A stretch of 5,745 nt of DNA from Gammaproteobacteria bacterium (GCA_011052285.1 DRJH01000053.1:1-5745), one strand, 5' to 3'. Counted from the first letter of the stretch, positions 1 to 5,538 are shown. A program made the numbers and translations. The notes: a model not told the origin generated them from the letters alone.

Positions 1-697
1 ACAACAACAACTCCACGTAACCGGCAACCACCGTCAGTGGGGTACGCAGCTCATGGGAAACATTGGCGATAAAATCCTGCCGCACCCGCTCCAACTGATG
101 CAACCGGGTCACATCTCGAGCGATGACGAGTTTTCTCCCAAAATCCTCCTTGTCAATCAGTACCTGCCGAATACTGACCCGGGTGTGTCGATTGAGAGGT
201 GAGCGTATCGTCAAGTTACCACTATCCTCTGCACTTCCCAGAAATCGTGTTATTTCCGGATCACGCAAAAAATTACCAATATTTTGGCCACTATCCTGGG
301 GTAATCGAATACCTAGCAACCGGGTTGCCGCCTTATTAGCAGCCTCGATCTCATTGTTATTGCCTAAAACCACGACACCATCTGGCAAGGCATGTGTGAC
401 TTTGCGAAAACGCGAAACGATCGCTGACAAGCGTTCACGGTTCTCCAGGGTACGTCGTCTATCCGCCACCAAACTGGCAAATAATCGGCCCCAAATCCCT
501 CCGGCTTCAGGGGCTATGGGCAGGTCACCATGGAACCAACGCAACAATCGATATAACTGCCGCAAATACCACGTCAAGACGATGGCCAATACCATTGCCA
601 GGGCCGCCGCAATGTTACCCATCATCATACCGACCAGCATGGCCAACAGCAACCAACCGACAAGACGTAGAATTTCGTTACGCCACTCAGGAACCAC
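1..697 (-). CDS. phoR: PhoR phosphate-regulon sensor histidine kinase, N-terminal part (runs off window edge)
   Basis: This is the inner-membrane sensor kinase partner of PhoB; in the known family it autophosphorylates on a histidine and controls PhoB phosphorylation according to phosphate-uptake status. The visible 232 codons show two closely spaced membrane segments (about residues 12-46), a charged linker, a PAS-like region (about 95-195, including PDGVVVLGNNNEIEAANKAA) and the start of the HisKA domain with the H-box ANVSHELRTPLT, placing the phospho-accepting His at about residue 215. The short double-membrane N-terminus with almost no periplasmic loop matches PhoR. The catalytic ATPase domain lies outside the window. 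I chose the GTG at 697-695, which overlaps the end of phoB by 11 bp and implies translational coupling; a TTG at 718-716 is in frame but also lacks a clear Shine-Dalgarno. The identity is firm, the exact start less so. Confidence 0.93.
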   Translation of the reverse strand, partial: MVPEWRNEILRLVGWLLLAMLVGMMMGNIAAALAMVLAIVLTWYLRQLYRLLRWFHGDLPIAPEAGGIWGRLFASLVADRRRTLENRERLSAIVSRFRKVTHALPDGVVVLGNNNEIEAANKAATRLLGIRLPQDSGQNIGNFLRDPEITRFLGSAEDSGNLTIRSPLNRHTRVSIRQVLIDKEDFGRKLVIARDVTRLHQLERVRQDFIANVSHELRTPLTVVAGYVELLL

Positions 698-1403
698 GGC
701 GACTATTCCGGTTTTCAAAACGATAACCGACACCGTGCACGGTGGCTATCCAGTTCTCGATTCCATAGGGTTCGAGGATCTTGCGTAATCGTCGGATATG
801 CACATCGACTGTTCGATCCTGAATATCGGCATCACCACCCCAAACCCGGTCAATAATCTGTTGTCGGCTATAAGCATGGCCTGGATGGAGCATAAAATAC
901 GCCAACAAGCGAAATTCCGTGGCACCGATAGTAACGGGACGATTCTTTACCAAAACCTCATGGCTGGTTCTGTTTAATTCCAGATCCCCTGCCCGCAATA
1001 CACCCTCTTCATCGCCCATCGTTTGCAAACGACGCAACACGGCCTTGATACGTGCCGCCAACTCCTTGAGAGAAAAAGGCTTGGTGATGTAGTCATCGGC
1101 ACCAGCCTGGAAGCCGGCCAGCCTGCTATATTCCTCATTGCGTGCAGTGAGCATGATGAAAGGAATATCAGACCAGGATCCATGCCTGTGCAGTTCTCTG
1201 GCAAAGTCCAGCCCGCTGGTACCTGGTAACATCCAATCCAGCAGAATGATATCCGGACGCTGGTCGATCAGCCACAATCTTGCAGAGGACACGTCTTTGC
1301 AAACCTTTACACAATACCCAAGAGTATCCAAAAAATCATAGACCAGTTCTCCGATGGCCACCTCATCCTCGACCAGCAAAACGTTCAATCCAGTCTTTCT
1401 CAC
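687..1403 (-). CDS. phoB: PhoB phosphate-regulon response regulator (OmpR family)
   Basis: This cytoplasmic transcription factor, when phosphorylated by PhoR, binds Pho boxes and activates phosphate-starvation genes. About 238 residues, normal for the family. The receiver domain (about 6-125) has the acidic pocket LLVEDE (residues 9-14), phospho-acceptor D56 in LLDWMLPGTSG, T86 in IMLTAR and K108 in DDYITKPFS. The C-terminal winged-helix domain (about 135-232) contains TEFRLLAYFM, VWGGDADIQDRTVDVHIRRLRK and the final GVGYRF wing. LLDWMLPG and VWGG are typical of PhoB rather than generic OmpR-type regulators. I prefer the GTG start at 1403 because GGA lies 9 nt upstream and the receiver then begins after about seven residues. 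A TTG at 1412 adds three residues but has GGA directly abutting it. Neither start has a strong ribosome site, which is notable given the upstream ORF described separately. phoR follows with an 11-bp overlap. Confidence 0.95.
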   Translation of the reverse strand: MRKTGLNVLLVEDEVAIGELVYDFLDTLGYCVKVCKDVSSARLWLIDQRPDIILLDWMLPGTSGLDFARELHRHGSWSDIPFIMLTARNEEYSRLAGFQAGADDYITKPFSLKELAARIKAVLRRLQTMGDEEGVLRAGDLELNRTSHEVLVKNRPVTIGATEFRLLAYFMLHPGHAYSRQQIIDRVWGGDADIQDRTVDVHIRRLRKILEPYGIENWIATVHGVGYRFENRNSRRGS

Positions 1404-1433
1404 AGCTCGCAATCCAATGGTAATATTACAGTT

Positions 1434-1466
1434 TTACAGTTGCTCCCGTGAGCCACAGATTTGCAT
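1434..1466 (-). CDS. Possible 10-codon leader peptide upstream of phoB
   Basis: A small ORF encoding MQICGSREQL begins at an ATG (1466-1464) and ends at TAA (1436-1434), 30 nt before the phoB GTG. Its Shine-Dalgarno GAGG (1477-1474) sits 7 nt before the ATG and is much better than anything in front of phoB. The ORF is in the same frame as phoB. It could be a leader peptide coupling ribosome loading to phoB, or the remains of a longer phoB N-terminus closed by a stop codon. PhoB proteins normally need only a few residues before the first strand, which argues against a simple extension. The ATG and its Shine-Dalgarno are bound up in the hairpin at 1467-1518. Function is inferred only from position. 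Confidence 0.3.
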   Translation of the reverse strand: MQICGSREQL

Positions 1467-1518
1467 GCTGTTTCCTCGTTCCGAAGTCTCAGCCGAGCTT
1501 ACGTCACTCTGAAACAGC
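1467..1518 (-). promoter_or_regulatory. Nested hairpin enclosing the Shine-Dalgarno of the phoB upstream ORF
   Basis: On the minus strand, GCTGTTTC (1518-1511) pairs perfectly with GAAACAGC (1474-1467), which directly abuts the ATG at 1466. Inside are CTCG (1497-1494) with CGAG (1478-1475), and CTGA (1492-1489) with TCGG (1484-1481, one G-U pair) closing a four-base loop. GAGG of the ribosome site spans the junction of the outer and middle stems, so it would be fully paired when folded. The geometry suggests translational control of the leader ORF and perhaps phoB. I recognise no known riboswitch class. Base pairing is seen in the sequence; the regulatory role is inferred. Confidence 0.35.
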
Positions 1519-1568
1519 GTACAAATCTACCATCCATTCGGTTAGGAGCCGCAGGTAAATTAAAGAAT

Positions 1569-1599
1569 CCCGATGGCAGTTTATTGATGCCAGCCCGGG
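1569..1599. repeat. Imperfect inverted repeat in the phoB leader
   Basis: TGGCA (1574-1578) and TGCCA (1588-1592) form a five-base stem around a nine-base loop. CCCG (1569-1572) and CGGG (1596-1599) can extend it across small unequal bulges (one base on one side, three on the other). No T-run follows on either strand, so it is not a standard terminator. It lies within the predicted phoB leader and may be part of its fold. Confidence 0.3.
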
Positions 1600-1615
1600 A
1601 ACAGAAAACCTACTA

Positions 1616-1638
1616 CACTTCACCCTCAAGGAGAAGTG
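1616..1638. repeat. Inverted repeat near the predicted 5' end of the phoB transcript
   Basis: CACTTC (1616-1621) and GAAGTG (1633-1638) form a six-base stem, continued after one A/A mismatch by CC/GG around a five-base loop. On the minus strand a short TTTT run comes only after seven further bases, so a weak attenuator is possible but not convincing. The hairpin would start about 28 nt after the predicted phoB transcription start. Confidence 0.3.
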
Positions 1639-1652
1639 GTGATAACGAGCAG

Positions 1653-1678
1653 ATCCTTTCTACTAATAATCCTTTCTA
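1653..1678. repeat. 10-bp direct repeat ATCCTTTCTA
   Basis: ATCCTTTCTA occurs at 1653-1662 and again at 1669-1678, a 16-bp period. On the minus strand it reads TAGAAAGGAT, and the copy at 1669-1678 contains the candidate -10 hexamer TAGAAA of the phoB promoter. The downstream copy duplicates this hexamer, so it may provide a second start site or be an unrelated duplication. Confidence 0.5.
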
Positions 1679-1706
1679 ACAGTGGATTATGACAGAATTG
1701 TGAATA
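1673..1706 (-). promoter_or_regulatory. Candidate Pho box and promoter for phoB
   Basis: Reading the minus strand, TATTCAC-AATT-CTGTCAT (1706-1689) has the Pho-box layout of two 7-bp half-sites separated by a 4-bp A/T spacer. The second half is the exact consensus. It agrees at 15 of 18 positions with the E. coli phoB box as I remember it (TTTTCATAAATCTGTCAT). Exactly 10 nt further lies TAGAAA (1678-1673), a 4-of-6 match to a sigma-70 -10 element, the spacing expected where PhoB replaces a -35. The box is oriented towards phoB, predicting a start near 1666 and a leader of roughly 260 nt. This supports positive autoregulation of phoB-phoR. The same box overlaps a weak qmcA promoter candidate, so some effect on qmcA is possible. 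Confidence 0.5.
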
Positions 1707-1853
1707 TTCTACGTATCTGTCGTATATTTTCACGATTATCCATCAAGGCATTGACCAGACCAGGAGTTTGTCTGTAAGTACAAAATCTCCCATTTGCAGC
1801 TTGCATAATTACTGATTACAGGCACAATGGTGCGCAGATACGTGGAGAAAATT

Positions 1854-2801
1854 ATGCTTCTTGGATTTGGTGGGTTTATTTTATTTCTGGTGGTGTTGGT
1901 GGTAATTCTGATCCTGATGGGGGTCAAAACCGTACCACAGGGTACGGAGTTTACGGTAGAGAGGTTTGGCCGCTATACCCGAAGCTTAAAACCAGGCCTG
2001 AGCCTGATTATTCCGTTCGTTGATCGTATTGGCACCAAGATGAATATGATGGAACAGGTTCTCGATGTCCCCTCGCAGGAAATCATTACCCGTGACAACG
2101 CACTGGTGCGCGTTGATGGTGTGCTGTTCTATCAAGTTCTCGACGCCGCGCGTGCCTCCTATGAAGTACGAGATCTGAATCGGGCTGTACTCAATCTTAC
2201 AATGACCAACATTCGTACCGTCCTGGGCTCAATGGTACTGGATGAAACCCTCTCCCACCGTGACCGTATCAATGCTTCTTTGTTACATGTAGTAGACGAA
2301 GCGACTTCACCCTGGGGTATCAAGGTAACCCGCATCGAAATCAAAGATATCGAACCACCCAAGGACCTGGTCGATTCCATGGCCCGGCAAATGAAAGCAG
2401 AACGCGATAAACGGGCTACGATTCTGGTGGCCGAAGGGGATCGGCAATCCGAAATTTTGCGCGCCGAAGGTCAGAAACAAGCGGTCATTCTCGAGGCCGA
2501 GGGTAACCGGGAAGCGGCCTATCGTGATGCCGAGGCCCGAGAGCGCCAGGCCCAGGCCGAGGCAGTAGCCACGGCAACGGTGTCTAAAGCCATAACAGAT
2601 GGCAATATACAAGCGATTAACTATTTCATTGCTCAAAAATACGTCACAGCACTGGAACGCATCGGCTCCGCCCCCAACGAAAAAGTGCTATTCCTACCAC
2701 TTGAAGCAACCAGCCTGTTGGGCTCAATCGGTGGCATCGGTGAAATTGCTAAAGAAGCTCTGGCTGGCAAAGCCCAGGTCAAGGAGAATCAGGTCGAGTA
2801 G
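1854..2801 (+). CDS. qmcA: QmcA-type SPFH/stomatin-family membrane protein
   Basis: This is a 315-residue stomatin/prohibitin-family protein like E. coli QmcA (YbbK), which forms large membrane-anchored oligomers and has been linked to FtsH-dependent membrane-protein quality control. Residues 2-24 are a single hydrophobic N-terminal anchor. The SPFH (band 7) domain follows (about 25-185), with VPQGTEFTVERFGRY, LKPGLSLIIPFVDRI and VTRIEIKDIEPP all characteristic. From about 180 to 245 is a charged, alanine/glutamate-rich coiled coil built of four 11-residue units (about 193-236), each starting AEG or AEA. A C-terminal glycine-containing segment completes the protein. I chose ATG 1854 because GGAG (1844-1847) lies six bases upstream and the protein then opens with the membrane anchor; an ATG at 1827 would add nine charged residues without a clear ribosome site. 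The nfeD partner follows after 77 bp. Confidence 0.92.
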   Translation: MLLGFGGFILFLVVLVVILILMGVKTVPQGTEFTVERFGRYTRSLKPGLSLIIPFVDRIGTKMNMMEQVLDVPSQEIITRDNALVRVDGVLFYQVLDAARASYEVRDLNRAVLNLTMTNIRTVLGSMVLDETLSHRDRINASLLHVVDEATSPWGIKVTRIEIKDIEPPKDLVDSMARQMKAERDKRATILVAEGDRQSEILRAEGQKQAVILEAEGNREAAYRDAEARERQAQAEAVATATVSKAITDGNIQAINYFIAQKYVTALERIGSAPNEKVLFLPLEATSLLGSIGGIGEIAKEALAGKAQVKENQVE

Positions 2802-2804
2802 GAA

Positions 2805-2827
2805 CCGGGCCTGAGCCGATAGCCTGG
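2805..2827 (+). repeat. Short intercistronic hairpin between qmcA and nfeD
   Basis: CCGGGC (2805-2810) can pair with GCCTGG (2822-2827) including one G-U pair, around an 11-base loop that contains further short GC pairing. It begins four bases after the qmcA stop. No T-run follows, so it is not a clear terminator; it could affect mRNA stability or the relative level of the two products. Confidence 0.25.
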
Positions 2828-2878
2828 TGCGCCAATAGTCTAGCCAACTGATTTACTGAGCCCAACACACTCAATTTT

Positions 2879-3364
2879 ATGTTTCCCATGATGGATCAGA
2901 TAGGATACTGGCACTGGTGGATACTGGCGCTGGTGCTCTTGATTGTCGAAATGCTGGCGCCCAGCACCATGTTTTTGTGGATGGGCATTGCGGCCGGTAT
3001 CGTTGGTTTTTCCCTATTACTGATTCCTGATTTAGCCTGGGAGTATCAACTGTTGATTTTTGCGGTTTTTTCTCTGGCTTCTATTGTGTTGTGGATCACC
3101 TTTTTCAAAAACAGAACCGAAACACCCGATGAGCCAGAGTTGAACCAGCGAGGGAGACAATATCACGGTCGGCTCGTGACCCTGGAACAAGCGATTGTCA
3201 ACGGTCGTGGTAGTGCCCAAATTGATGACACCGTGTGGCGCGTCAGCGGCCCTGACCTACCGGTGGGCCAGATTGTCACCGTCACCGGAATTGAAGGCAC
3301 TACCCTTCTGGTCGAACAAAAAACCGCAACTCCGGAACAAGCACAAGACGGACCTATCCACTAA
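2879..3364 (+). CDS. NfeD-family membrane protein (YbbJ/QmcB type), partner of QmcA
   Basis: A short NfeD protein of 161 residues, close in layout to E. coli YbbJ (about 150). It has an N-terminal hydrophobic region with two or three membrane segments (about 11-28, 32-50, 56-76), then a cytoplasmic OB-fold (about 92-147). The phrase LNQRGRQYHGRLVTLEQAIVNGRG, split here as LNQRG near 88 and VNGRG near 107, together with W120 and VTVTGIEGTTLLV, matches the YbbJ C-terminal domain closely. It lacks the long ClpP-like protease domain of NfeD1a proteins. NfeD proteins are typically encoded next to a SPFH gene and interact with its product; qmcA is immediately upstream on the same strand. ATGs at 2879, 2888 and 2891 are all possible starts and none has a strong ribosome site, so the first is kept provisionally. 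Translation may depend on the qmcA transcript. Confidence 0.88.
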   Translation: MFPMMDQIGYWHWWILALVLLIVEMLAPSTMFLWMGIAAGIVGFSLLLIPDLAWEYQLLIFAVFSLASIVLWITFFKNRTETPDEPELNQRGRQYHGRLVTLEQAIVNGRGSAQIDDTVWRVSGPDLPVGQIVTVTGIEGTTLLVEQKTATPEQAQDGPIH

Positions 3365-3366
3365 TG

Positions 3367-3399
3367 GATCAATGCATTGATCTCAACCTGACAGATCAA
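3367..3399. repeat. 16-bp perfect palindrome with a third competing arm
   Basis: GATCAATGCATTGATC (3367-3382) is a perfect palindrome starting two bases after the nfeD stop codon. A third arm AGATCAA (3393-3399) also pairs with TTGATCT (3377-3383), so the middle arm can form either of two mutually exclusive hairpins. No T-run follows on either strand, so a Rho-independent terminator is not supported. It could be a mRNA-end stabilising structure or a binding site for a dimeric protein. Confidence 0.55.
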
Positions 3400-3434
3400 A
3401 AACATTACCCTCGCTCATAATGACGTATCTCCTT

Positions 3435-3468
3435 GGTTGCTTTGGGGTAATGGAACAACGATGCAACC
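3435..3468. repeat. Inverted repeat GGTTGC/GCAACC
   Basis: GGTTGC (3435-3440) and GCAACC (3463-3468) are complementary across a 22-base gap. Within the gap GTAATGG (3447-3453) is complementary to CCATTAC (3516-3522) inside the adjacent 114-bp element. Together these suggest a folded region between the convergent genes, but each arm alone is short enough to occur by chance. Confidence 0.25.
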
Positions 3469-3486
3469 TGTTACGCTACCCTTTCT

Positions 3487-3599
3487 GTAACGATTCAGCG
3501 TATTCATCTTTTGCCCCATTACGGCGTGTGTTCGTACTCGAATGCTCACATAGGACCTATATGCGCACATTCTCCAATCTAAACACGCTGAATCGTTAC
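3487..3599. mobile_element. 113-bp segment with 15-bp perfect terminal inverted repeats (possible IS66-type MITE)
   Basis: GTAACGATTCAGCGT at 3487-3501 is repeated in perfect inverted orientation at 3585-3599, enclosing 83 bases with no convincing gene. Complementarity stops at both the outer and inner edges of the arms, as expected for terminal repeats. The ends begin with GTAA, as is typical of IS66-family insertion sequences, which make 8-bp target duplications. The 8-bp flanks here are CCCTTTCT and CTCTTTTT, matching at 6 of 8 positions; these are pyrimidine-rich, so the resemblance may be chance. Inside is an odd palindrome ATAGGACCTAT (3550-3560) and a TTCG/CGAA stem. It lies in a safe site between convergent genes. 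Alternatively it could be a large structured RNA or a cruciform. The repeat is certain; its mobile nature is inference. Confidence 0.4.
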
Positions 3600-3631
3600 C
3601 TCTTTTTCAACCTTTTACTCAGCAAATTTAG

Positions 3632-4261
3632 TTATAACTCGCAACCGAGCTGTGAGTTCAAGTGGGCGTACAGCTGCTGCTGCAATATTTCAGCTGAGAC
3701 CCGAACCCCAAGTTGCTGCAGGCTGGTGACAGGCAAATCCGGATAGCCACAGGGGTCTATGGCTGCAAATGGTGCCAGATCAGGATTGTTGTTCAGGCAT
3801 AGTCCGTGATAGCAGCAACCGCGGCGCACCCGCAAGCCCAGAGCGGCTATTTTCGCTCCACCAACATACACTCCGGGAGCTCCTGCGCGGCGCTCAGCAG
3901 CTACACCCTGCGCTGTGAGCACAGCGATAATACTCTGTTCCAAAACAGACACCAGTCGTCGCACACCTATACCCAATCGTCTTAAATCCAGCAAGGTATA
4001 CATCATTTGTTGGCCAGGTCCATGATAGGTAATTTGCCCGCCTCGATCTGTATCAACCACTTCGATGGCATTGTTGCTAAATGGCACAAGTTGACAACTC
4101 ATACCCCGAGTGTAGACCGGGGGGTGTTCCACAAACCATATTTCATCCGCCGTTTGTGGTTGGCGCTGGTCGGTGAAGGCTTGCATGGCTTGCAGTGTAA
4201 CCCTGTAGTCCTGACAACCAAGATCACGAATCACTATGTGGGCTGTAACAGAATGGGTCAT
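3632..4261 (-). CDS. lipB: LipB, octanoyl-[ACP]:protein octanoyltransferase
   Basis: This cytoplasmic enzyme moves octanoate from acyl carrier protein to lipoyl domains of dehydrogenase complexes and GcvH, the first step of endogenous lipoate synthesis; LipA then inserts sulfur. The 209-residue product is standard length. Diagnostic motifs are EHPPVYTRG (45-53), RGGQITYHGPGQ (73-84), GAPGVYVGGAKIAALGLRVRRG (127-148 region) with the catalytic Lys at about 137, and IDPCGY with the catalytic Cys at about 171. A small departure is LNNNPDL (156-162), where homologues usually have a hydrophobic residue in the second N position. I start at ATG 4261; a longer frame beginning with TTG at 4414 would run into dacA and add about 50 residues unlike LipB. 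The gene lies 94 bp downstream of dacA with neither ybeD before it nor lipA after it. Confidence 0.94.
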   Translation of the reverse strand: MTHSVTAHIVIRDLGCQDYRVTLQAMQAFTDQRQPQTADEIWFVEHPPVYTRGMSCQLVPFSNNAIEVVDTDRGGQITYHGPGQQMMYTLLDLRRLGIGVRRLVSVLEQSIIAVLTAQGVAAERRAGAPGVYVGGAKIAALGLRVRRGCCYHGLCLNNNPDLAPFAAIDPCGYPDLPVTSLQQLGVRVSAEILQQQLYAHLNSQLGCEL

Positions 4262-4355
4262 TTCATCATGCAGGTTATTGAAAATTCTCAAGCAAGTGTG
4301 AGGCAAGGTGATAATCTGCGAAATAACGTGGCCCAAAAAATGCGCCTGACATCCG

Positions 4356-5531
4356 TCAAGTAAACCATAACAGCACGTGATCGATAATCCGGCGCCACCA
4401 ACTGCCCTCGGCAACGGCTGTCAATGCTACCAGTGGAATGGTATATACCACCTGCCCTCGTAGTTGAACCTTCAGTTCGCCGACTTGCTGCCCCTTGCTG
4501 ATCGGTGCCTTGAGTACTGGGTTCAGCGTAATCAATGTTTTACTATCCTTGAAACGACGTCTGGGCAAGGTGACGGCGATTGGCTTGAGACTTCCCACCT
4601 GTAATTGCTTCTGATCACCCAGATACACCCTGGCCGTAGCTACCACAGAATTGGCAGCATACAGCTGCCTTGTTTCATAGAATGAATATCCATAGCGTAG
4701 CAATGCTTGTGCGGCACTGGCCCGGTGGCGGTTACTTTTGGCGCCTGTGATCACTGCGATCAGACGCATCTGCCCCTGCAAAGAAGATGCGATCAGACAG
4801 TAACCTGCGGACTGGGTATGACCCGTTTTGATGCCATCGACAGTAGGATCACGCCACAGCAGTAAATTGCGATTTTTCTGGGTTATCTTGTTATAGGTAA
4901 ACTCTTTTTCCTTATACCAGGCATAATGTTCTGGAAAATCACGAATCAAGGCTGCTGACAAAATCGCTAAATCATATGCCGTGGAGTAGTGATTCGGGTC
5001 CGGCAAACCAGTGGAGTTCACAAAATGAGTATTCTTCATACCCAATCGGGCGGCTTCCTGATTCATTAAGGCAGTAAATCCCTGCTCGGTACCGGCGATG
5101 TATTCTGCCATGGCTACGGCCGCATCATTACCTGACTGAATAATCAGCCCGCGCAGCAGCGCCCCCAGACTAACCTTGGTATTCACTTTGACGAACATTC
5201 TTGAGCCACCAGTGCGCCAGGCTTTGTTGCTGATCAGCACTTTATCTTCAAGGCTGAACAGCCCTTTTTTGACTTTATCGAAGACCACATATGAAGTCAT
5301 GATCTTGGTCAAGCTGGCGGGTTCGATACGTTTGTCCGGATTCCCTGAAGACAGAATCTGGCCTGACCCGAAGTCCATCAGCAACCATGACTTGACCTTG
5401 AGCACGGGTTCGGGAACCGAAGCACGGGCTGCTTTTGGTAACGTTGTCTTCGCTGCTACGACGGAAATTTGCCCACTAAGTCCTATTACGAACAGGCTGA
5501 ATAAAAATAGGGAACATATTCTTTGCCACAT
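4356..5531 (-). CDS. dacA: DacA-type D-alanyl-D-alanine carboxypeptidase (PBP5/6 family)
   Basis: This periplasmic class C penicillin-binding protein trims the terminal D-alanine from peptidoglycan pentapeptides. The 391-residue product has a Sec signal peptide (about 1-27, cleavage probably after VVAA). The active-site triad is complete: S73-L-T-K76 with the nucleophile Ser and general-base Lys, S133-G-N135, and K235-T-G237. The serine peptidase S11 domain is followed by the beta-rich PBP5 C-terminal domain (about 285-370) and a final amphipathic anchor with GSWWRRIIDHVLLWF that tethers it to the inner membrane. I chose ATG 5531 because GAGGAA (5544-5539) lies seven bases before it and the signal peptide starts immediately; an ATG at 5633 would add 34 non-signal residues. 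Length agrees with E. coli DacA (403). lipB follows after 94 bp, probably in the same transcript. Confidence 0.95.
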   Translation of the reverse strand: MWQRICSLFLFSLFVIGLSGQISVVAAKTTLPKAARASVPEPVLKVKSWLLMDFGSGQILSSGNPDKRIEPASLTKIMTSYVVFDKVKKGLFSLEDKVLISNKAWRTGGSRMFVKVNTKVSLGALLRGLIIQSGNDAAVAMAEYIAGTEQGFTALMNQEAARLGMKNTHFVNSTGLPDPNHYSTAYDLAILSAALIRDFPEHYAWYKEKEFTYNKITQKNRNLLLWRDPTVDGIKTGHTQSAGYCLIASSLQGQMRLIAVITGAKSNRHRASAAQALLRYGYSFYETRQLYAANSVVATARVYLGDQKQLQVGSLKPIAVTLPRRRFKDSKTLITLNPVLKAPISKGQQVGELKVQLRGQVVYTIPLVALTAVAEGSWWRRIIDHVLLWFT

Positions 5532-5538
5532 CTTCGGC

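Larger units (their letters stand above)
1404..1853. other. Divergent phoB/qmcA intergenic region and long phoB leader
   Basis: This 450-bp region separates divergently transcribed phoB and qmcA. It holds a candidate Pho box with a -10 for phoB, several inverted repeats inside the predicted phoB leader (1467-1518, 1569-1599, 1616-1638), a 10-bp direct repeat and a short upstream ORF; these are listed separately. For qmcA only weak promoter matches are visible on the plus strand: TTGTGA (1698-1703) with TATATT (1723-1728) at a long 19-bp spacing, or TTGCAT (1801-1806) with CACAAT (1823-1828) at 16 bp. A 72-codon plus-strand reading frame here starts with TTG, has no clear ribosome site and resembles nothing I know, so I do not call it a gene. 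Confidence 0.6.

Noticed and set aside
123..788. 221-codon plus-strand reading frame at the left end
   Set aside because: It is the antisense shadow of phoR and the end of phoB, whose protein motifs are unmistakable on the minus strand.
1425..1439. CTGTAAAACTGTAAT as a Pho box just before phoB
   Set aside because: The two CTGTAA units are 8 bp apart rather than the 11 bp needed for PhoB half-sites. The site at 1689-1706 fits much better.
1461..1679. 72-codon plus-strand reading frame in the phoB-qmcA gap
   Set aside because: It starts with TTG, has no ribosome site, resembles no known protein and is antisense to the predicted phoB leader.
3487..3599. Integron attC site
   Set aside because: The arms are perfectly complementary with no extrahelical bases, and the outer ends do not carry the RYYYAAC/GTTRRRY core pair. 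No integrase or cassette gene is nearby.
3420..3746. 108-codon plus-strand reading frame between nfeD and lipB
   Set aside because: It runs antisense into the 3' end of lipB, crosses the inverted-repeat element and has a cysteine-rich, low-plausibility composition.
4330..4355. Rho-independent terminator after dacA
   Set aside because: A T6 run (4332-4337 region, read on the minus strand as TTTTTT only through partial pairing nearby) follows only a 4-bp TGAC/GTCA stem several bases away; this is too weak to call.
4262..4414. Longer lipB reading frame starting at TTG 4414
   Set aside because: It overlaps the dacA coding end, uses a TTG and adds about 50 residues unlike LipB. ATG 4261 gives the normal 209-residue length.
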